Origin: Piper betle
Taxonomy: Eukaryota; Streptophyta; Magnoliopsida; Piperales; Piperaceae
Length of the DNA stretch: 64,000 nt
Direction: 5' to 3'
Assembly (NCBI GenBank): GCA_033002965.1
Contig: JAURVB010004912.1
Coordinates: forward strand, 1-64,000
Shown here piece by piece: positions 24,971-37,091 of the stretch. The notes under the pieces are model-generated. The model was not told the DNA's origin. It saw only the letters and a program-made list of their open reading frames with translations, and did no database searches. The position numbers and the translations under genes are program-made. The first letter of the stretch is position 1. Each line of letters opens with the position of its first letter.

Positions 24971-26250
24971 TATCACCCGAGGGGCGGGCGGCTTGGGGGA
25001 CCACGGCAGGGGGCGGGCGGGCGGGCGGGGGGGTGGGGGGGGGGGGGGTGGGGTTGCCGCGGCTTGGGGCGGGCCGGCGGGCTGCAGTGGGGTGGTGGGC
25101 TTGTCGGTCGCGGTGGGGGGCCGAGCGCAGGGCCGCGGGCGGCGCTTGCCAGGGAAGCCGCGGCGGCGGGGGTCGGTCGCAGGGCGGCGGCGGGGTCGAG
25201 CGGGCGGCGCTGTCCGGGGGAGCCACGGCGGGGGGGGGGGGTCGATCGCAGGGCGGCGGGCGGGGTCAGACGGGCGGAGCTTGCCCCGGGAGCCACGGCG
25301 GGGGTGGTTGGCCGCAGGGCGGCGGGCGGCGTCGGGCGGGCGAGCGGGTTCGGGCGGGTCGGACGTGGGTTAGGCGGGTCGGCGGGTGGGGCTGTGGATT
25401 GAGGCCCGTGGGCCATTGGATTTTCATCCAACGGCCCACGGGCCGTGCGCTGCAAATGGGCTGCAGCGCATTGCAGCAGCCCTCATATAAGGGGAGGGGG
25501 TTGTACTGTAGCACAGCCATCTTGGCTATGTTGTAGTGTTCGAGTCGTTGGATTCAATCTAACGGCTGGATGGAAAAAAAAAAGATGGGTGGCGTCGCTG
25601 CCGCCCCCGGCGATGCGTTGCCGCCCCTGCCCGGCCCGTCGCCACCCCCGGCCGACAGGGCGGCGACGTAACCCCCTCGCGGCGATCCCCTCCCCCACAA
25701 TCGGCGACGACGGGGCGGCGGATCTAGCCACCCCGCCTCTTCCCCTGCCGGCCTGCTGCCAGGCGACACCACCCCCACCCCGTCGGTGCCGCTGCCCAGT
25801 TGCCGCGCGCCCCCTCCGAAGCCGGGGTCGGCCGCGGCGGTGCACCCCGGCGGCCCACCTCCCCGCCCCACCCCTCCCCACCGCGGCAAAGGGCGTCCAA
25901 CCGCGCCCCCCACCCCCATCCCCCGCCCACCACCCCGTCCCCCATCACCCGCCGCCCACCCCGCCGCGCCCCCCTCGGCCCCCGCCCGCCACCCCGCCGC
26001 GCCGCGCCCCCTTGTGGCGACCCGCGACCACCTTGCTGCCACCCCTGAACTAACCCTGTCCCCTGTCGCCGCCACACCCCCGGCCGTCGCCGTGGCCAGG
26101 CACCCTTCCCGCCCCCTCTGCCGTCGCTACTGCGGCGACGCCGGTGGCCCCCCTTCTTTTATCTTGGCCGTGGATGCTAATCTAACGGCCAAGATCAAAC
26201 AGACAAGCTTATTTCTTTTATATATATATATACGTACATATATATATATG
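24971..26250. mobile_element. GC-rich insertion with short palindromes
   Basis: Absent from the matching position beside PGIP copy 3, so it was inserted after duplication or lost there. 24975-25380 is almost pure G-rich low complexity with a G run near 25035. A 19-bp-arm hairpin is at 25403-25444. 25560-26150 is C-rich, bounded by palindromes containing CTAACGG. Such GC-rich fill between CCGTTGGAT-type palindromes suggests nested Mutator-like or similar TIR elements. Long open frames run on several strands at once, a composition effect and not genes. Confidence 0.5.
25403..25444. repeat. Hairpin, 19-bp arms
   Basis: GGCCCGTGGGCCATTGGAT, 4-base loop, then its complement with one mismatch. Confidence 0.9.
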
Positions 26251-27045
26251 AGGGCCGCTTCCCTGCGCCCGAGGCAGGGAAGCTTATATGCGCCACATTT
26301 TATTCTGGGCCGTCCGATTACAAGGACGGCCCAGATTTATTAGTTTTTTTTTTAAAAAAATTTTAATTTGATCTGGACCGTCCAATTAGAAGGACGGTCC
26401 AGATCATATGGAGGGGCGGAGGCGGAGCGCCGCCGCCATGGCAGGGGAGGGAGGGCGCCCGCCCCGGCCTCGATCCGGCCCTGCCCCGGCCCTCGCCTCG
26501 ACGTCCGCCACGGCCAGATCTGGCCGCCGCCAGATTCGGGCGGGCTGTGGCCGGTTGCGGGAGGGAGGCGGTTGCAGACGCCGCCGCCCAGCCGCGGACG
26601 AGCGTCGACCGCCCGCCGCCGCCCTGTCGCGGCCACCGCCCCGCTGTGTCGCCGCCCTCGCGGCCGCGCCCTCGGTGCCGCCGCCCTTCGCGAGGGGAGG
26701 GACGCTTCCTCCCCCTCCCTCCTCCTCGCTCCCCCGCCGCGGACGCCGCCGCCCAGCAGCGGACGGGCGTCCGCGGCGGGGGAGCGAGGAGGAGGGAGGG
26801 GGAGGAAGCGTCCCTCCCCCTCGCGAAGGGGTGGCGGCGCGACGCACGGGGGCGGTGGCCGCGATAGGGCGGCGGCGCGATGGCGGCGGCGGCGGGCTGA
26901 TGCGGCGGCGGCGGCGGGCTGACGCGGCGGCGGTGAAACCCTTAGGGTTTTATCACACATGTTAATCTGGACCGTCCATGTAATCGGACGGTCCAGATTA
27001 ACATGTGGCGCACCCAGCTTCCCTACCTTTTGCTGAGGAAATTTT
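26251..27045. mobile_element. TIR element with long central foldback
   Basis: Inverted ends: AGGGAAGC...TGCGCCACA near 26275-26300 and the complement near 27000-27025, each followed inward by a GGACCGTCC...GGACGGTCC palindrome, so about 65 bp of imperfect TIR. The interior is GC-rich and has no convincing gene. (TA)n tracts flank both sides (26220-26249 and 27051-27073), so the target duplication cannot be read. Confidence 0.6.
26684..26830. repeat. Near-perfect inverted repeat, about 64-bp arms
   Basis: Left arm 26684-26747 and right arm 26766-26830 are complementary except for one extra G, with an 18-base loop. RNA from either strand would fold into a long stable hairpin. Confidence 0.92.
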
Positions 27046-27077
27046 TTCCCTATATATATATATATATATATATTATA

Positions 27078-27853
27078 CTAGATAAAAAGACAAGGTTGGA
27101 GGTAATCCCCGCATAGGCACAGGTTGTGGAAGAAGCGGGTGGCGTCGAAGTACCTCAGCCATCTCCCATGCGGGATCCTCCCACACAACTGGTTGCAGCT
27201 CACGTTGAACTTCCGATACTCCAACGGCACCTTCTTTATGTCCGACGTGATGTTCCCATAGATCTGGTTGTGAGATATGTCCAACAACGTCATGTTCCCT
27301 GGGTACCCGGCCATCGTCAGGTTGAACGAGGAGTTGTGGGATATGTTGAGCTCCACCGTCGGCTTCGACGAATCGAACAGCGGCAGCGCGTCGCCGGAGA
27401 GCTGGTTGCCGCTTAGGTAGATGTAGGAGAGGCTCAACTTGCGGAAGGACGGCGGGGCGGGGCCGGTGAGGAGGTTCCCGGAGAGCCGGAGAGCCAGAGG
27501 TAGCCGAGTCTGGGGGAGCCGCCGAGGTAGTCCGGGATTGGGCCGGCGAGGCGGTTGTCGCTGAGGTCGAGCGCGGAGAGGTTGGGGAGGTCAGCTAGCC
27601 AAGGCGGGATGGCACCGACGAGGGCGTTGGAGTGGAGGTCAAGGAGCTCGAGCGTCTTGATCTCGGCGAGGAGGCTCGGGATGCTGCCTGAGAGCTGGCT
27701 GCCGGTGACGGTGAAGGTACGAAGGCGGTGGAGCTTGGTGATTGGGGCTGGGATGGGGCCAGGGAGGTTGGCAAGGCTGTCGAATTGGCGGGTCTCGAGG
27801 TAGGGGAGGTCGGCTATGATAGCCGGGATTTGGGCCGAGAGGTTGCCGTCGGC
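27078..27853 (-). pseudogene. PGIP: PGIP copy 2, truncated and frameshifted
   Basis: Very similar to PGIP copy 3 (32749-33756) from its C-terminus up to about residue 75, then the match ends at 27853. The signal peptide, the first cysteine pair and the N-cap are therefore missing. An 8-base insertion near 27490 shifts the frame within the LRRs. The C-terminal part still reads well (NQLCGRIPHG, LCLCGDYLQPC). About 75 bp present downstream of copy 3 are also missing. It cannot encode a secreted PGIP. Confidence 0.9.
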
Positions 27854-29466
27854 AAAAACTAATTAATTTTAAAAAAAAGGGAGACTATGATTATTATTGA
27901 AAATTTTTTATATTTTTTATATTTTATCAATTATACATGCCCTCCACCAACATCCAGCCACGAGGAATAAATTTAAAATTAGTGGCATTGATCATGCAAT
28001 TGATTCATTATGTAATAAAATTATAATCGCCCCTACCTCGGCTGTCTGCCAAATTTATTTGTGTCGTTTTACTACTTTTTAACTGATCACCCGGCCGTCT
28101 CTTTTCTAAAACATGGATGCATCAGCGTCATCACTCATCAGAGTCTCAGGCCATGGGAAAAAAATTTGGATAGATGAGAAAATAGCTTAGAAGAAGCTTC
28201 GTCTCAACTCGTAGGGCATTATTATCTCCTAACTTAACTGAGAGCTTTATCCACTGCCGATCAGCTTGTTTGAATCTCATGCATCAACTGATGCCCAGCT
28301 GCAAGCAGGAAATTTTAGTCACGTTGTTAGTTAGTTTCTATATAAGAATATTATTTTTTCCACTCCCACATGCACAATTACTTTTTTTCGATTATGAATC
28401 TGATCTTATTAATAAGACAAGAATTCAATATTAATTGGTAATTAAAAGTAGGAGATTTAACAAAATAAAATATAATAATAAAAAAATAATATATCTTACT
28501 TTGAAAGGTTATATGTTTGAATCCAGTTAATCTTAATTTTTAATTTCTTAATAATAAAATTTTGTTTAATTCCCTTAAAAAATATAATAAAAATTTTAAA
28601 TTATTATTATTTATGTTATCATTTAATTAGAATCTATATTTAAAGTCAAGTAAAGTGCATATTTAAGATACTAAATTATTATAAATTATTTTATTATTTA
28701 ATAAGATTTTATATGTAAAATTAAAATTTATTTATAGTATAAGTCTCGTCTAAGACGACTATTGCATAGTTGTTAATGAATTGCTCACCTACTGTTTTTA
28801 AGTTGCATGAATAAACTAATGATTTATTGATAAATTTAATATTAACTTTACATCTTCAGGTGACATGTGCTAATTTAATTGTTTGGGGGATAAATGAAGA
28901 GCCAACTCAGCCAAGGGCCCCATATTGTGTTGAACTTTTGACACAGTTTCGTAGTGGAGCCCACGCTTGCACTGTAGCCTGACATTGACGGAGGAGGAAC
29001 ATTTTAATTGTTTAATTAACTATATTACCACTCTTAATCCCTTTACATTAACATCTAAAGAAATTAAATCAATATCAAATGTATTAGAATAAATTTTTTA
29101 AACTAATTTTTACATATATATAATAATAATTATTAATAGTACTCCCAATGATGATCCAAAATTACGGCAACAACTAGGCACTTCCTAGTCAGTTTTGATA
29201 AGGACATAAGATATGGTGAGGTTGTGATCGTTGTTTTTTTTCACATAAAAGAATATATTCTTTTCCCTAAAAGCTGCACATATATAATGGAGTTTTCACA
29301 AATAATATAATTCTTTTTGTACGTGGAAAAGAAATATCTAAAATCACTAAAACAAAAAAATTAACTTCTGACGACGACAAACGATGGAGTTTAATTAAAA
29401 TTATCGTGGGCTATATCACTGCAAAAAAATTAATAACCCACAAAATAATCTTAAAACCCATAAAAA

Positions 29467-29507
<41 letters not shown>

Positions 29508-29691
29508 TAGGATAGTATAATTTGTGGACTATAATGTTGCAATACATGAATATTTGAGACACTATCCAACAGCTTTTACAAGTATATTATAGACATTATT
29601 TTCTCCCAAACAGTAATCCAAGCCAATCTTAACATTGCTCCACGGCTTACCATGGGCAAAATTAATATTTTTTACGTGGTAATGTTGTGAG
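27854..29691. repeat. Duplicated PGIP spacer, right copy
   Basis: Tandem copy of the spacer at 17490-17583, 20418-21431 and 24379-24970, here uninterrupted until LTR B. It contains a (TA)n tract at about 29472-29505. No gene seen. Confidence 0.8.
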
Positions 29692-32553
29692 CGTAAAACC
29701 CACGATTCGAGTCAGGGTTTTATATTTAGAACCGGTCGGTTCGACCGTTATTTTCGAGTCGAGTCAGTTTCAGAACACGTGTACTGAGCCGACGCCGGTC
29801 TCGTGTATGAGCCATGAGGGTCATGTGTACCCAAGTATATGATGATAACATCATGAACACAACAGAAAAGAATGAGTTATCAGAATATATGAGAGTATGC
29901 AGTTTATTTTTTATTATGATATATAATAGATCATAGAATTAGTTTTGGGCCATTACGCGCGTTAGGACACGTTACTGGCATTTTGGGTGGGTTGATAGTT
30001 CTAGAGCATATCATTATGATTTTTTTGGTGTTGTTTGATTTTACGGGATTTTTCTGATTTTCATGAATTTTGTTTAGGATTTAATACGACTTAGTTATTA
30101 TACTTGACTCGAGCCGGAGACGAGTCAAGTCTTAATTACAAGATTGCCACCCAACCATTTCTTCTCCACCCCCGACCTTTTCTCCCCCACGCCCAAACCC
30201 TAGCCGCCGCGCTGCCCCTGTTCGCGCGCCACCGCCGCTACGGCCGATGCCGCCTGGCCGCCGGTCGACGTCACCCTGCCCGGCCATGGCGTCGCCCTGC
30301 CGCCCCGACCAGGCCCGGCCACGAGCTGGCCGCCACTTGCGTCGCCGATCGTGCAGCCGCCGACCGTCACCACCACGATCAGGTGGTCGGTTCGACGTCC
30401 TTGACCCCCAGCTACCATCCCCGACCGGAGTAGAGGCCATCGCCGCCTTGGCCGACCGGATCTAGCGAACCATCGCTGCCGACTCTGTTTTGCCGTTTTC
30501 GGTGAGCCGCCACCTCCATTGGCCACGCTGATGTCATAGATCAGTCGGGCTCGCCGAGCCGGTTCCGAGGGTACCCAACACGACCACTTTCTGGCCAATA
30601 AACGTCGCCGGCGATTGTCGCCGTAAAACCACTGGAAGCCACTAGAAAACCGCCAGTAGCTGCCGGAAAATCGGAATTTCTGGAATTCACTAGAATTCAC
30701 CGGATCTTCCGCGGGGCTCACCCAGTCGAGCTCCGATCGAGCTTCGGACGCCGATGAGCGCCGAATTTGAGTTCCGAGATACGCGACGGAACCCTAACCG
30801 TCGCCGATTGTCAACAACGTGAGGTATAATTACCTCCGATTGATTTATTTAAAATTGATGATGATTGTTAGCGCAATATGCTATGATTGATTTATGATGT
30901 GATTGATAGTGCATGGAGGATAAGTGATCTAATGAAGTAAGTAAATTGAGCATGATAATCATGTATGATGTAACTTACGAAAAATACAATAAAATTGTCA
31001 TGAATAGGATGAGTTAGAGTTATTTTCATATTTATGGTTATTTGACGATTGATGATTTTGTGTTTAATTGTGTTGAGTTTGATGCATCATTTAGTTAGCA
31101 GGCGTTAGTATTTAGTTTTGATGTGTAGGTACGGAATAGGAGCTCGCCGCCTATGCGCGATGACACGCTTGGAGCTTCTACCAAGTCCGTTTAGGACTCG
31201 TCTCTGATTTACTCTTTCTATTGTATGTTTAATTTATTGCCTGCAGGACGGGTTAAGTGGCGTTTTATCGGATCTCACTTAACTCGGGCCATTTAACTGA
31301 ACATTTTCCGGATTAATAACCCCTCGAGGATGAGATCCCTCGAGGATGATTTCGAAACCAAGATCCACCACAAGTTGCCTTCAGGCCTATTATATAAATC
31401 CCTACCCAGCCCTATATATATATGTAGTTTTTGCGTTTTCAGTGAGACGAGATATGGAGAAATCGACTGCACGTACCATGCAGAGGATGCCGTGACAGTC
31501 AAAGCGGGCTCTGGATTAGTGCCAGCGGACTGTTCCATTCCCGAGGGATCCTGACAACTCTCCGTTTGAGTTCCTCACACCCGGAGAACGTGGAGGTTTA
31601 CGGGTACTGTTTAGTACAGCGCATGTCCGGACTTGTAGTTCAAATGGTACTAAAGGTGACTGCCTAAGAGTACTCGGCCTTCGTGCTCAAGGCCAGGAGA
31701 AATATAGAGGTACGGAGAGGGCTTAGGATCAAGTTTCATGAGAAGTACTGAAAAGAAGTGCCGAGAGCGGCATAGTACCAGCAGCAGATCAATAAGTTCG
31801 GGATGATACCGGATCTGCAGCCCAGTAGCTCCTCAGTAGTGCCCTTCAGAGTGTTCACGTGGAGTATATGATGTTTTCTTTCATATGAAAGTTTGCTCTC
31901 ATGGCCAGCTTGTTATAGTTATTTTATTTTTCGGACCAGTAACACTTGTTACTGACGTGTTTTTATACTATATGTAGGTAATAATCACGAGTTGGAGGAA
32001 CCAGCTTGGGCGGAGGAGCAATGAGGTCTTGTACACACACACATGTTAGATTTCTGAATGTTTAATATTGTGTTGTTATGTTATTATATTGTGAATGACA
32101 TGTTCAAATGCATGAGACATGATAGAATGTGAACATGATCAGAGATGCGCAGCGGAAGCGTGGTGGTTTGAAACCCCAGCTTCAGAATGAATTCATAAGA
32201 TGTTAGATTTTGTGTGAATGAAATCATGGATGCATGTGTATATTTATATATATATATATATATATATATTATTTTGACAGGGTGGGCCCATAATTGCACT
32301 TTTAGGGGAGACCCTATCTGTTTTATTTCAGAATTTTTATCGTAATTGTAATGATGTGAAAAATTAGTTGTATGTCATCCATGTAATATCCTATTAGGGT
32401 TTTATACATTCATACATACATATAGCAAGTTGGATCTTCATCTTAAGACACCGAGATTGGATTCACAAGAGTTAGGTTCGGGTTAGCCGACCTAACCGGG
32501 CCTGTAACATGCCAATTTGGTTCACGAGTGTGAACCGGATTTGAGATGTTACA
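29692..32553 (+). mobile_element. Solo LTR B with 5-bp target duplication
   Basis: 2862 bp, collinear with element A. It ends ...GATGTTACA, and the first base pair of the expected TG start is mutated to CG. The flanking 5-bp duplication GTGAG is perfect at 29687-29691 and 32554-32558. The duplicated spacer copy at about 24870 reads straight through GTTGTGAGCCTATA and is the empty site. A single LTR with one target duplication means the internal part was removed by LTR-LTR recombination. Confidence 0.9.
30104..30151 (+). promoter_or_regulatory. Dyad cassette in LTR B
   Basis: TTGACTCGA (30104-30112), 7-bp spacer, ACGAGTCAA (30120-30128), 17 bases, then GCCACC at 30146. The outer arms extend to a perfect ACTTGACTCG / CGAGTCAAGT pair. 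Confidence 0.7.
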
Positions 32554-32558
32554 GTGAG

Positions 32559-32748
32559 CCTATAATTAGCGAGATAAAAAGCTTCCATTACTAATGAAAC
32601 AGCTAGTTGTTCCATTAAAACTTGTAACAATCAACGCTAAGCTCTCGTCCAAGCTGGTCTTATTATAATTATATACTGCTACTAGATAAAAAGGCGTGAA
32701 AACCACACACACACGTGATGCGGTGCACACCAATTAAGCAGCACTCAA
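32559..32748. other. 3' flank of PGIP copy 3
   Basis: Similar to 24875-24970 and 27066-27077. Probably 3' UTR and terminator of the copy 3 gene. Confidence 0.6.
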
Positions 32749-33756
32749 CTAGCTCAAGGCCGGAATGGGTTTTTGATAAACGCAAGGTTGGAGGTAATCC
32801 CCGCAGAGGCACAGATTGTGGAAGAAGCAGGTGGCGTCGAAGTACCTCAGCCATCTCCCATGCGGGATTCTCCCACACAACCGGTTGTAGCTCACGTTGA
32901 ACTTCCGATACTCCAACGGCACCTTCTTTATCTCCGACGTGATGTTCCCATAGATCTGGTTGTGAGATATGTCCAACAACGTCATGTTCCCGGGGTACCC
33001 GGCCTTGGTCAGGTTGAACGAGAAGGAGTTGTGGGATATGTTGAGCTCCACCGTCGGCTTCGACGGGTCGAACAGAGGCAGCGCGTCGCCGGAGAGCCGG
33101 TTGCCGCTTAGGTAGACGTAGGAGAGGCTCAGCTTGCGGAAGGACGGCGGGACGGGGCCGGTGAGGAGGTTCCCGGAGAGCCGGAGGTAGCGGAGACTGG
33201 GGGAGCTGCCGAGGGAGTACGGGATGGGGCCGGTGAGGCGGTTGTCGTTGAGGTCGAGCGCGTAGAGGTTGGGGAGGTTGGCCAGCCAGGGCGGGATGGG
33301 GCCGGTGAGGGCGTTGGAGTTGAGGTCGAGGAGCTCGAGCGTCTTGATCTCGGCGAGGAGGCTCGGGATGCCGCCGGAGAGCTGGCTGCCGGTGACGGTG
33401 AAGGTGCGGAGGCGGCGGAGCTTGGTGATTGCGGCGGGGATGGGGCCACGGAGGTTGGGAAGGCTGTCGAATTGGAGCGTCTCGAGGTAGGGGAGGTCGG
33501 CGACGATGGCCGGGATTTGGGCGGAGAGGTTGCTGTTGGCGATGAGGAGGTTGGCGATGCGGCCGGTGGGGCTGCAGAAGGCAAGTTGCCATTGGCAGCA
33601 GTCAGTGTCGGGGGTCCAGGAGGAGAGGATGTTGTGGTTGCCCAGGGCTTGCTTGAGCTTGAGGAGGACTGCCTTGTCGCCGGAGTTGCAGGTCGGGTCA
33701 GCAGCGGCGGCGGAGGTGATGAGCAGGACGAGGAAGAGGAGATGGGACTTAGCCAT
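32749..33756 (-). CDS. PGIP: Polygalacturonase-inhibitor-like LRR protein, copy 3
   Basis: Intact, intronless, 335 residues, the standard PGIP length. Signal peptide about 1-19 (LLFLVLLITSAAAA). N-cap CNSGDKAVLLKLKQALGN and DCCQW. About ten LRRs (for example NALTGPIPPWL, NRLTGPIPYSL, NLLTGPVPPSF, with the diverged SGDALPLF repeat typical of PGIPs). C-cap NRLCGRIPHG, LCLCG and PC. It should be secreted to the apoplast and could inhibit pathogen polygalacturonases. Of the copies here it has the most typical PGIP features. Copy 2 is its recent, broken duplicate. Confidence 0.94.
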   Translation of the reverse strand: MAKSHLLFLVLLITSAAAADPTCNSGDKAVLLKLKQALGNHNILSSWTPDTDCCQWQLAFCSPTGRIANLLIANSNLSAQIPAIVADLPYLETLQFDSLPNLRGPIPAAITKLRRLRTFTVTGSQLSGGIPSLLAEIKTLELLDLNSNALTGPIPPWLANLPNLYALDLNDNRLTGPIPYSLGSSPSLRYLRLSGNLLTGPVPPSFRKLSLSYVYLSGNRLSGDALPLFDPSKPTVELNISHNSFSFNLTKAGYPGNMTLLDISHNQIYGNITSEIKKVPLEYRKFNVSYNRLCGRIPHGRWLRYFDATCFFHNLCLCGDYLQPCVYQKPIPALS

Positions 33757-34611
33757 CTTTGAGATGCAGCATGCTCTTGGATCTCAAAGTGGCCTTAAAA
33801 AGGGCTGGGGTTCCGATCAAGCCTCAAGTGGAAAGTTTTACTTACCTTCTAGTAGTTTATTGATCAGTCATTTGACTCGAGTTTACTAATATTCTTAGTT
33901 AATTTGTATGCTCATCTTAATTATATATTTTATTACATTTTCTTATATTATTTGTTCTAAAAATTTTACGTATAAACTAAATTAAATTTCTTAATATAGC
34001 TTACAAAATCTTAAAGTTGAGATTAATTTTAATAATCACCCCAAGCTGATGTAAAAAATTGGCGAAAGTTAAATCTACCCATATAGTTTAAACCACTTAA
34101 TCTTTTTTAAAAAAGCTGTCAAAGAGATTTTTTTCATTTACCGTCTTTTCAATTTAATGATCCATATTTATTTTTAGTATCAGCTCTTGAGCTTACTCTA
34201 ATAAGACAAAAAGAAAAAGTTGAGCTAATTTGATTGTATTTATTAAAATGTAATACTAATTTAGAGATTTGTATTTATTAAAATTAAGATTGTTTTATTT
34301 ATTTTAATTCTTTTTTTCAGACAATCCAATACAATAAACATTTATAGTTTAGTTTAGTTTTTTACAAACTACATCGAGTCAACAAGCTCAAGCTGTTTTA
34401 TTTGGCATCAATCCCATCTTTTAATCCAAGGCAAACATAAAGTCAACCTTGAATGGCCTTTTCGAGAAAGTCGCGCATAAAATTGCAAACTAATTCTTCA
34501 CCGAGTACTCCCTTCCCTAGTTGAAAATTTTTCGTTTTCAATGATTGCTTTCTAGATATCATGTTGACAATTACTTAATTTTACTTGGCAAGTTGCAACG
34601 CACGAAGCTAA
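33757..34611. other. Upstream region of PGIP copy 3
   Basis: AT-rich promoter and intergenic DNA. No coding sequence, and no clear TATA box beyond a weak TTTTTAAGG about 45 bp upstream of the start. Confidence 0.5.
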
Positions 34612-34838
34612 CATCGATCGAGCTGGTTGGTAGAGAGGTCGGGGACTTGGATGCTCGGGAAGCCGCCGAAGGCGTACGGGATCCCGCCGGCGAGGAGGTT
34701 GTCGCGGAGGAAGAGGGAGGTGAGGTTGGAGAGGGCGGCGAGGACAGCTGGTACGCCGCCGGACAGCTTGTTGAGGAGTGCTGCCTCGTCTCTTGAGTTG
34801 CAGAGGTGGCCGGCGGCGGCGTCGGTGAGGAGGAAACA
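34612..34838 (-). pseudogene. PGIP: PGIP remnant (copy 4)
   Basis: The minus strand reads a PGIP N-cap (LCNSRDEAALLNKL) joined directly to an LRR region (LSNLTSLFLRDNLLAGGIPYAFGGFPS). The DCC segment and several repeats between them, the C-terminal half and the signal peptide start are absent. A deletion remnant. Confidence 0.75.
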
Positions 34839-35138
34839 CTACTGCTCTCTATCCATTACAATTGGGAGCTCAATCCTGATCACACAGAAGTTGAAAGCAT
34901 GTATCAACTTTTAAAGACGGAGTTGAATCTTGTCCCGATCAGATTCGTATCATGAATTTAAATGTAGGTAGATAAGCTTATACATTGCTCGGTATGAAGA
35001 TATTCTATTCAAAAATTACAGAGTAACCAAGTGGACGACCGATTAACACTTCAACACGATTGTCGTTGAGCTCCAATTTTCATAATTTCGTCAACACATA
35101 ACATTACATTTGCTAAGATCATGATGATCAGAAATTTA
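34839..35138. other. Short intergenic spacer
   Basis: 300 bp of AT-rich sequence between the PGIP remnant and copy 5. Nothing recognised. Confidence 0.5.
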
Positions 35139-36153
35139 TTAAACAACGTTGCCAGACTTGCAGGCAACATTATCAAGAGGCTTGCCGCAGAGGCATCGGT
35201 TGTGGAAGAAGGCGGTGGCGTCCATCTCCTGCAACCTCCCCCTTGCGGAATCGGCCCGCACAGCCGGTTGTAGCTAACGTTCAACTGCTGCAGCTCCACC
35301 TTCGTGATCGACTCCGGCAACCCCGAATATCTTGTTGTGATTTACGTCTAGCGATATCAGCCCTTGGGGGAATCCTGCCTCCGAGAAGTCGAACTCGAAC
35401 TGGTTCCGCGATATATCGATCTGGAGGCCCGACTTCGCGCCACTGAAGAGCGCGAGCGCGCTGCCGGAGAGCCGGTTGCGGGAGAGGTCGATGACGGAGA
35501 AGTTGACGTCAGAGAAGGAGGCCGGGATGCCGCCGGTGAGCTGGTTGTGGGAGAGGTCGAGGGTGTAGATGGACGGCCCGAAGCCGCCGAAGGAGGAGGG
35601 GATGGAGCCGGAGAGGCGGTTGCGGTCGAGGCGGAGCGATCGGATGCTGGGGAGGAGGCGAGCTCCGGGGGATCAAGCCGGAGAAGCTGTTGAAGGAGAG
35701 CTCGAGGAACTCGAGCGTCTTGATGCCGGAGAGGAAGGCCGGGATCGGGCCGGAGAGGTTGTTCCAGGTGAGGACGAGGAAGCGCAGGTGTTGGAGGCTG
35801 GCGATGGTGGAGGGGATGGATCCGGTGAGGTTGGGGTACTTGTGGAACCAGAGCTCCTCCAGGTAGGGGAGCTCACCGACCTCCAGCGGGATTCGGCCGG
35901 TGAGCTCGCCCGAGATGAAGAGGAGCTTGGTGATGCGGCCGGTGGTGCGGTTGCACTTGGCGACGTACCAGTGGCAGCAGTCGGTGTCGGGGGACCAAGA
36001 GGCGAGGACGTAGGGGTCGCCCAGAGCCTTTTTTATTTTGAAGAGAACTTTCCGGTCGTCAGAGTTGCATGGGGGCCTTGCGCCGGCGGTAGAGACGGCG
36101 GCGGAGGTGGCGGCGAGGATGATGATAAGGAGGAGGTAGTGGTGGCGAACCAT
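35139..36153 (-). pseudogene. PGIP: PGIP copy 5 with three frameshifts
   Basis: Starts well at 36153 with a signal peptide (LLLIIILAATSAAVS), N-cap CNSDDRKVLFKIKKALGD, DCCHW, and LRRs as far as NSFSGLIP. A one-base shift near 35670 then puts the next repeats (LDRNRLSGSIP, LSHNQLTGGIP) in another frame. Further shifts occur near 35325 and 35235. The C-cap (CLCGKPLDNVACKSGN) and its stop at 35139-35141 are still recognisable. It is most like copy 6. Overall length is normal, so loss of function is recent, or several bases are misread. Confidence 0.87.
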
Positions 36154-37083
36154 GGCTCGAAAAGTGAAGTGGAGTGAAGTCAGACTTTGGCTGGCTGCAC
36201 TCAAATATAAAAATGCGTGCTGTATGTGTATTGAGATGAAAGAAGGCTATTTTTGGTTTTTAGTCAAATTGTACAAAGAATTATGAAATTTGAAGATTAA
36301 AAATTTTATTTTATTTGAATGCCCCGAAATTTAATAAAAATTTTTTTTCAATCAAAACAATTTCGGGTAATAATTTTACAGAGAAATTTTTTTTGTGAAA
36401 AGCAAAAAATATTGGAAGAAATTTTAGGAGACAAACGTAATTATAAAAATATTTTATTTTATTATTATCTAAATATGTAAAGTAAAATTTTAAAATTTTC
36501 TTGTCATTTCACTTGGTTATATTTTCATTTTTTATAATTTTTTTTCGTTTACATTATTTCGGTGCTAACCAAATGGACCCTAATAAACAAATTTATAAAA
36601 ATTTGGATAAGGCCTGCCAATTTATATACCTTTTTATAGTGGAATATTTTTCTACGTATCTCTGCACTAAAATCCCTTTTTAGTCTAATTTGTTTTTATG
36701 GGGAAGACAATCAGAGACGACATTTTACTTATTCTCTTTTTATTACTATTATATTTTTAAGAGAGTTAACTTTATTAATTCCTCCAATTGCATTGTGGTC
36801 CTAAATTTAGATAAAGGAGAAGGGTTAGTATCAAAGGGCTTCTAACTATAGAAAATTTTACCACTTATAATTACATAGATCCTAATTTACATCTTTTAGG
36901 TGTTTAGTAGAACAAGTTCCTTCTTTGAAATCTGAAATTAAATTGATTTCCTTACCTCCTTATCTTTGCTTCTCTGCAAACTTTGTTAATGGCGAGGAAG
37001 TTTTTCATTGTTAATTTGCTGACTGATTATAGCATAGAAGATACTATTTATCCCGAAGAATATTAGATTTGGGATTTTAAGTA
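36154..37083. other. Upstream region of PGIP copy 5
   Basis: AT-rich, no recognised gene or repeat. Confidence 0.5.
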
Positions 37084-37091
37084 CTCCAACG

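Noticed and set aside
24975..26950. Many long overlapping open frames on both strands
   Set aside because: The DNA is extremely GC-rich and low in complexity, so stops are rare by composition. The products are Pro/Arg/Gly runs without motifs or splice logic.
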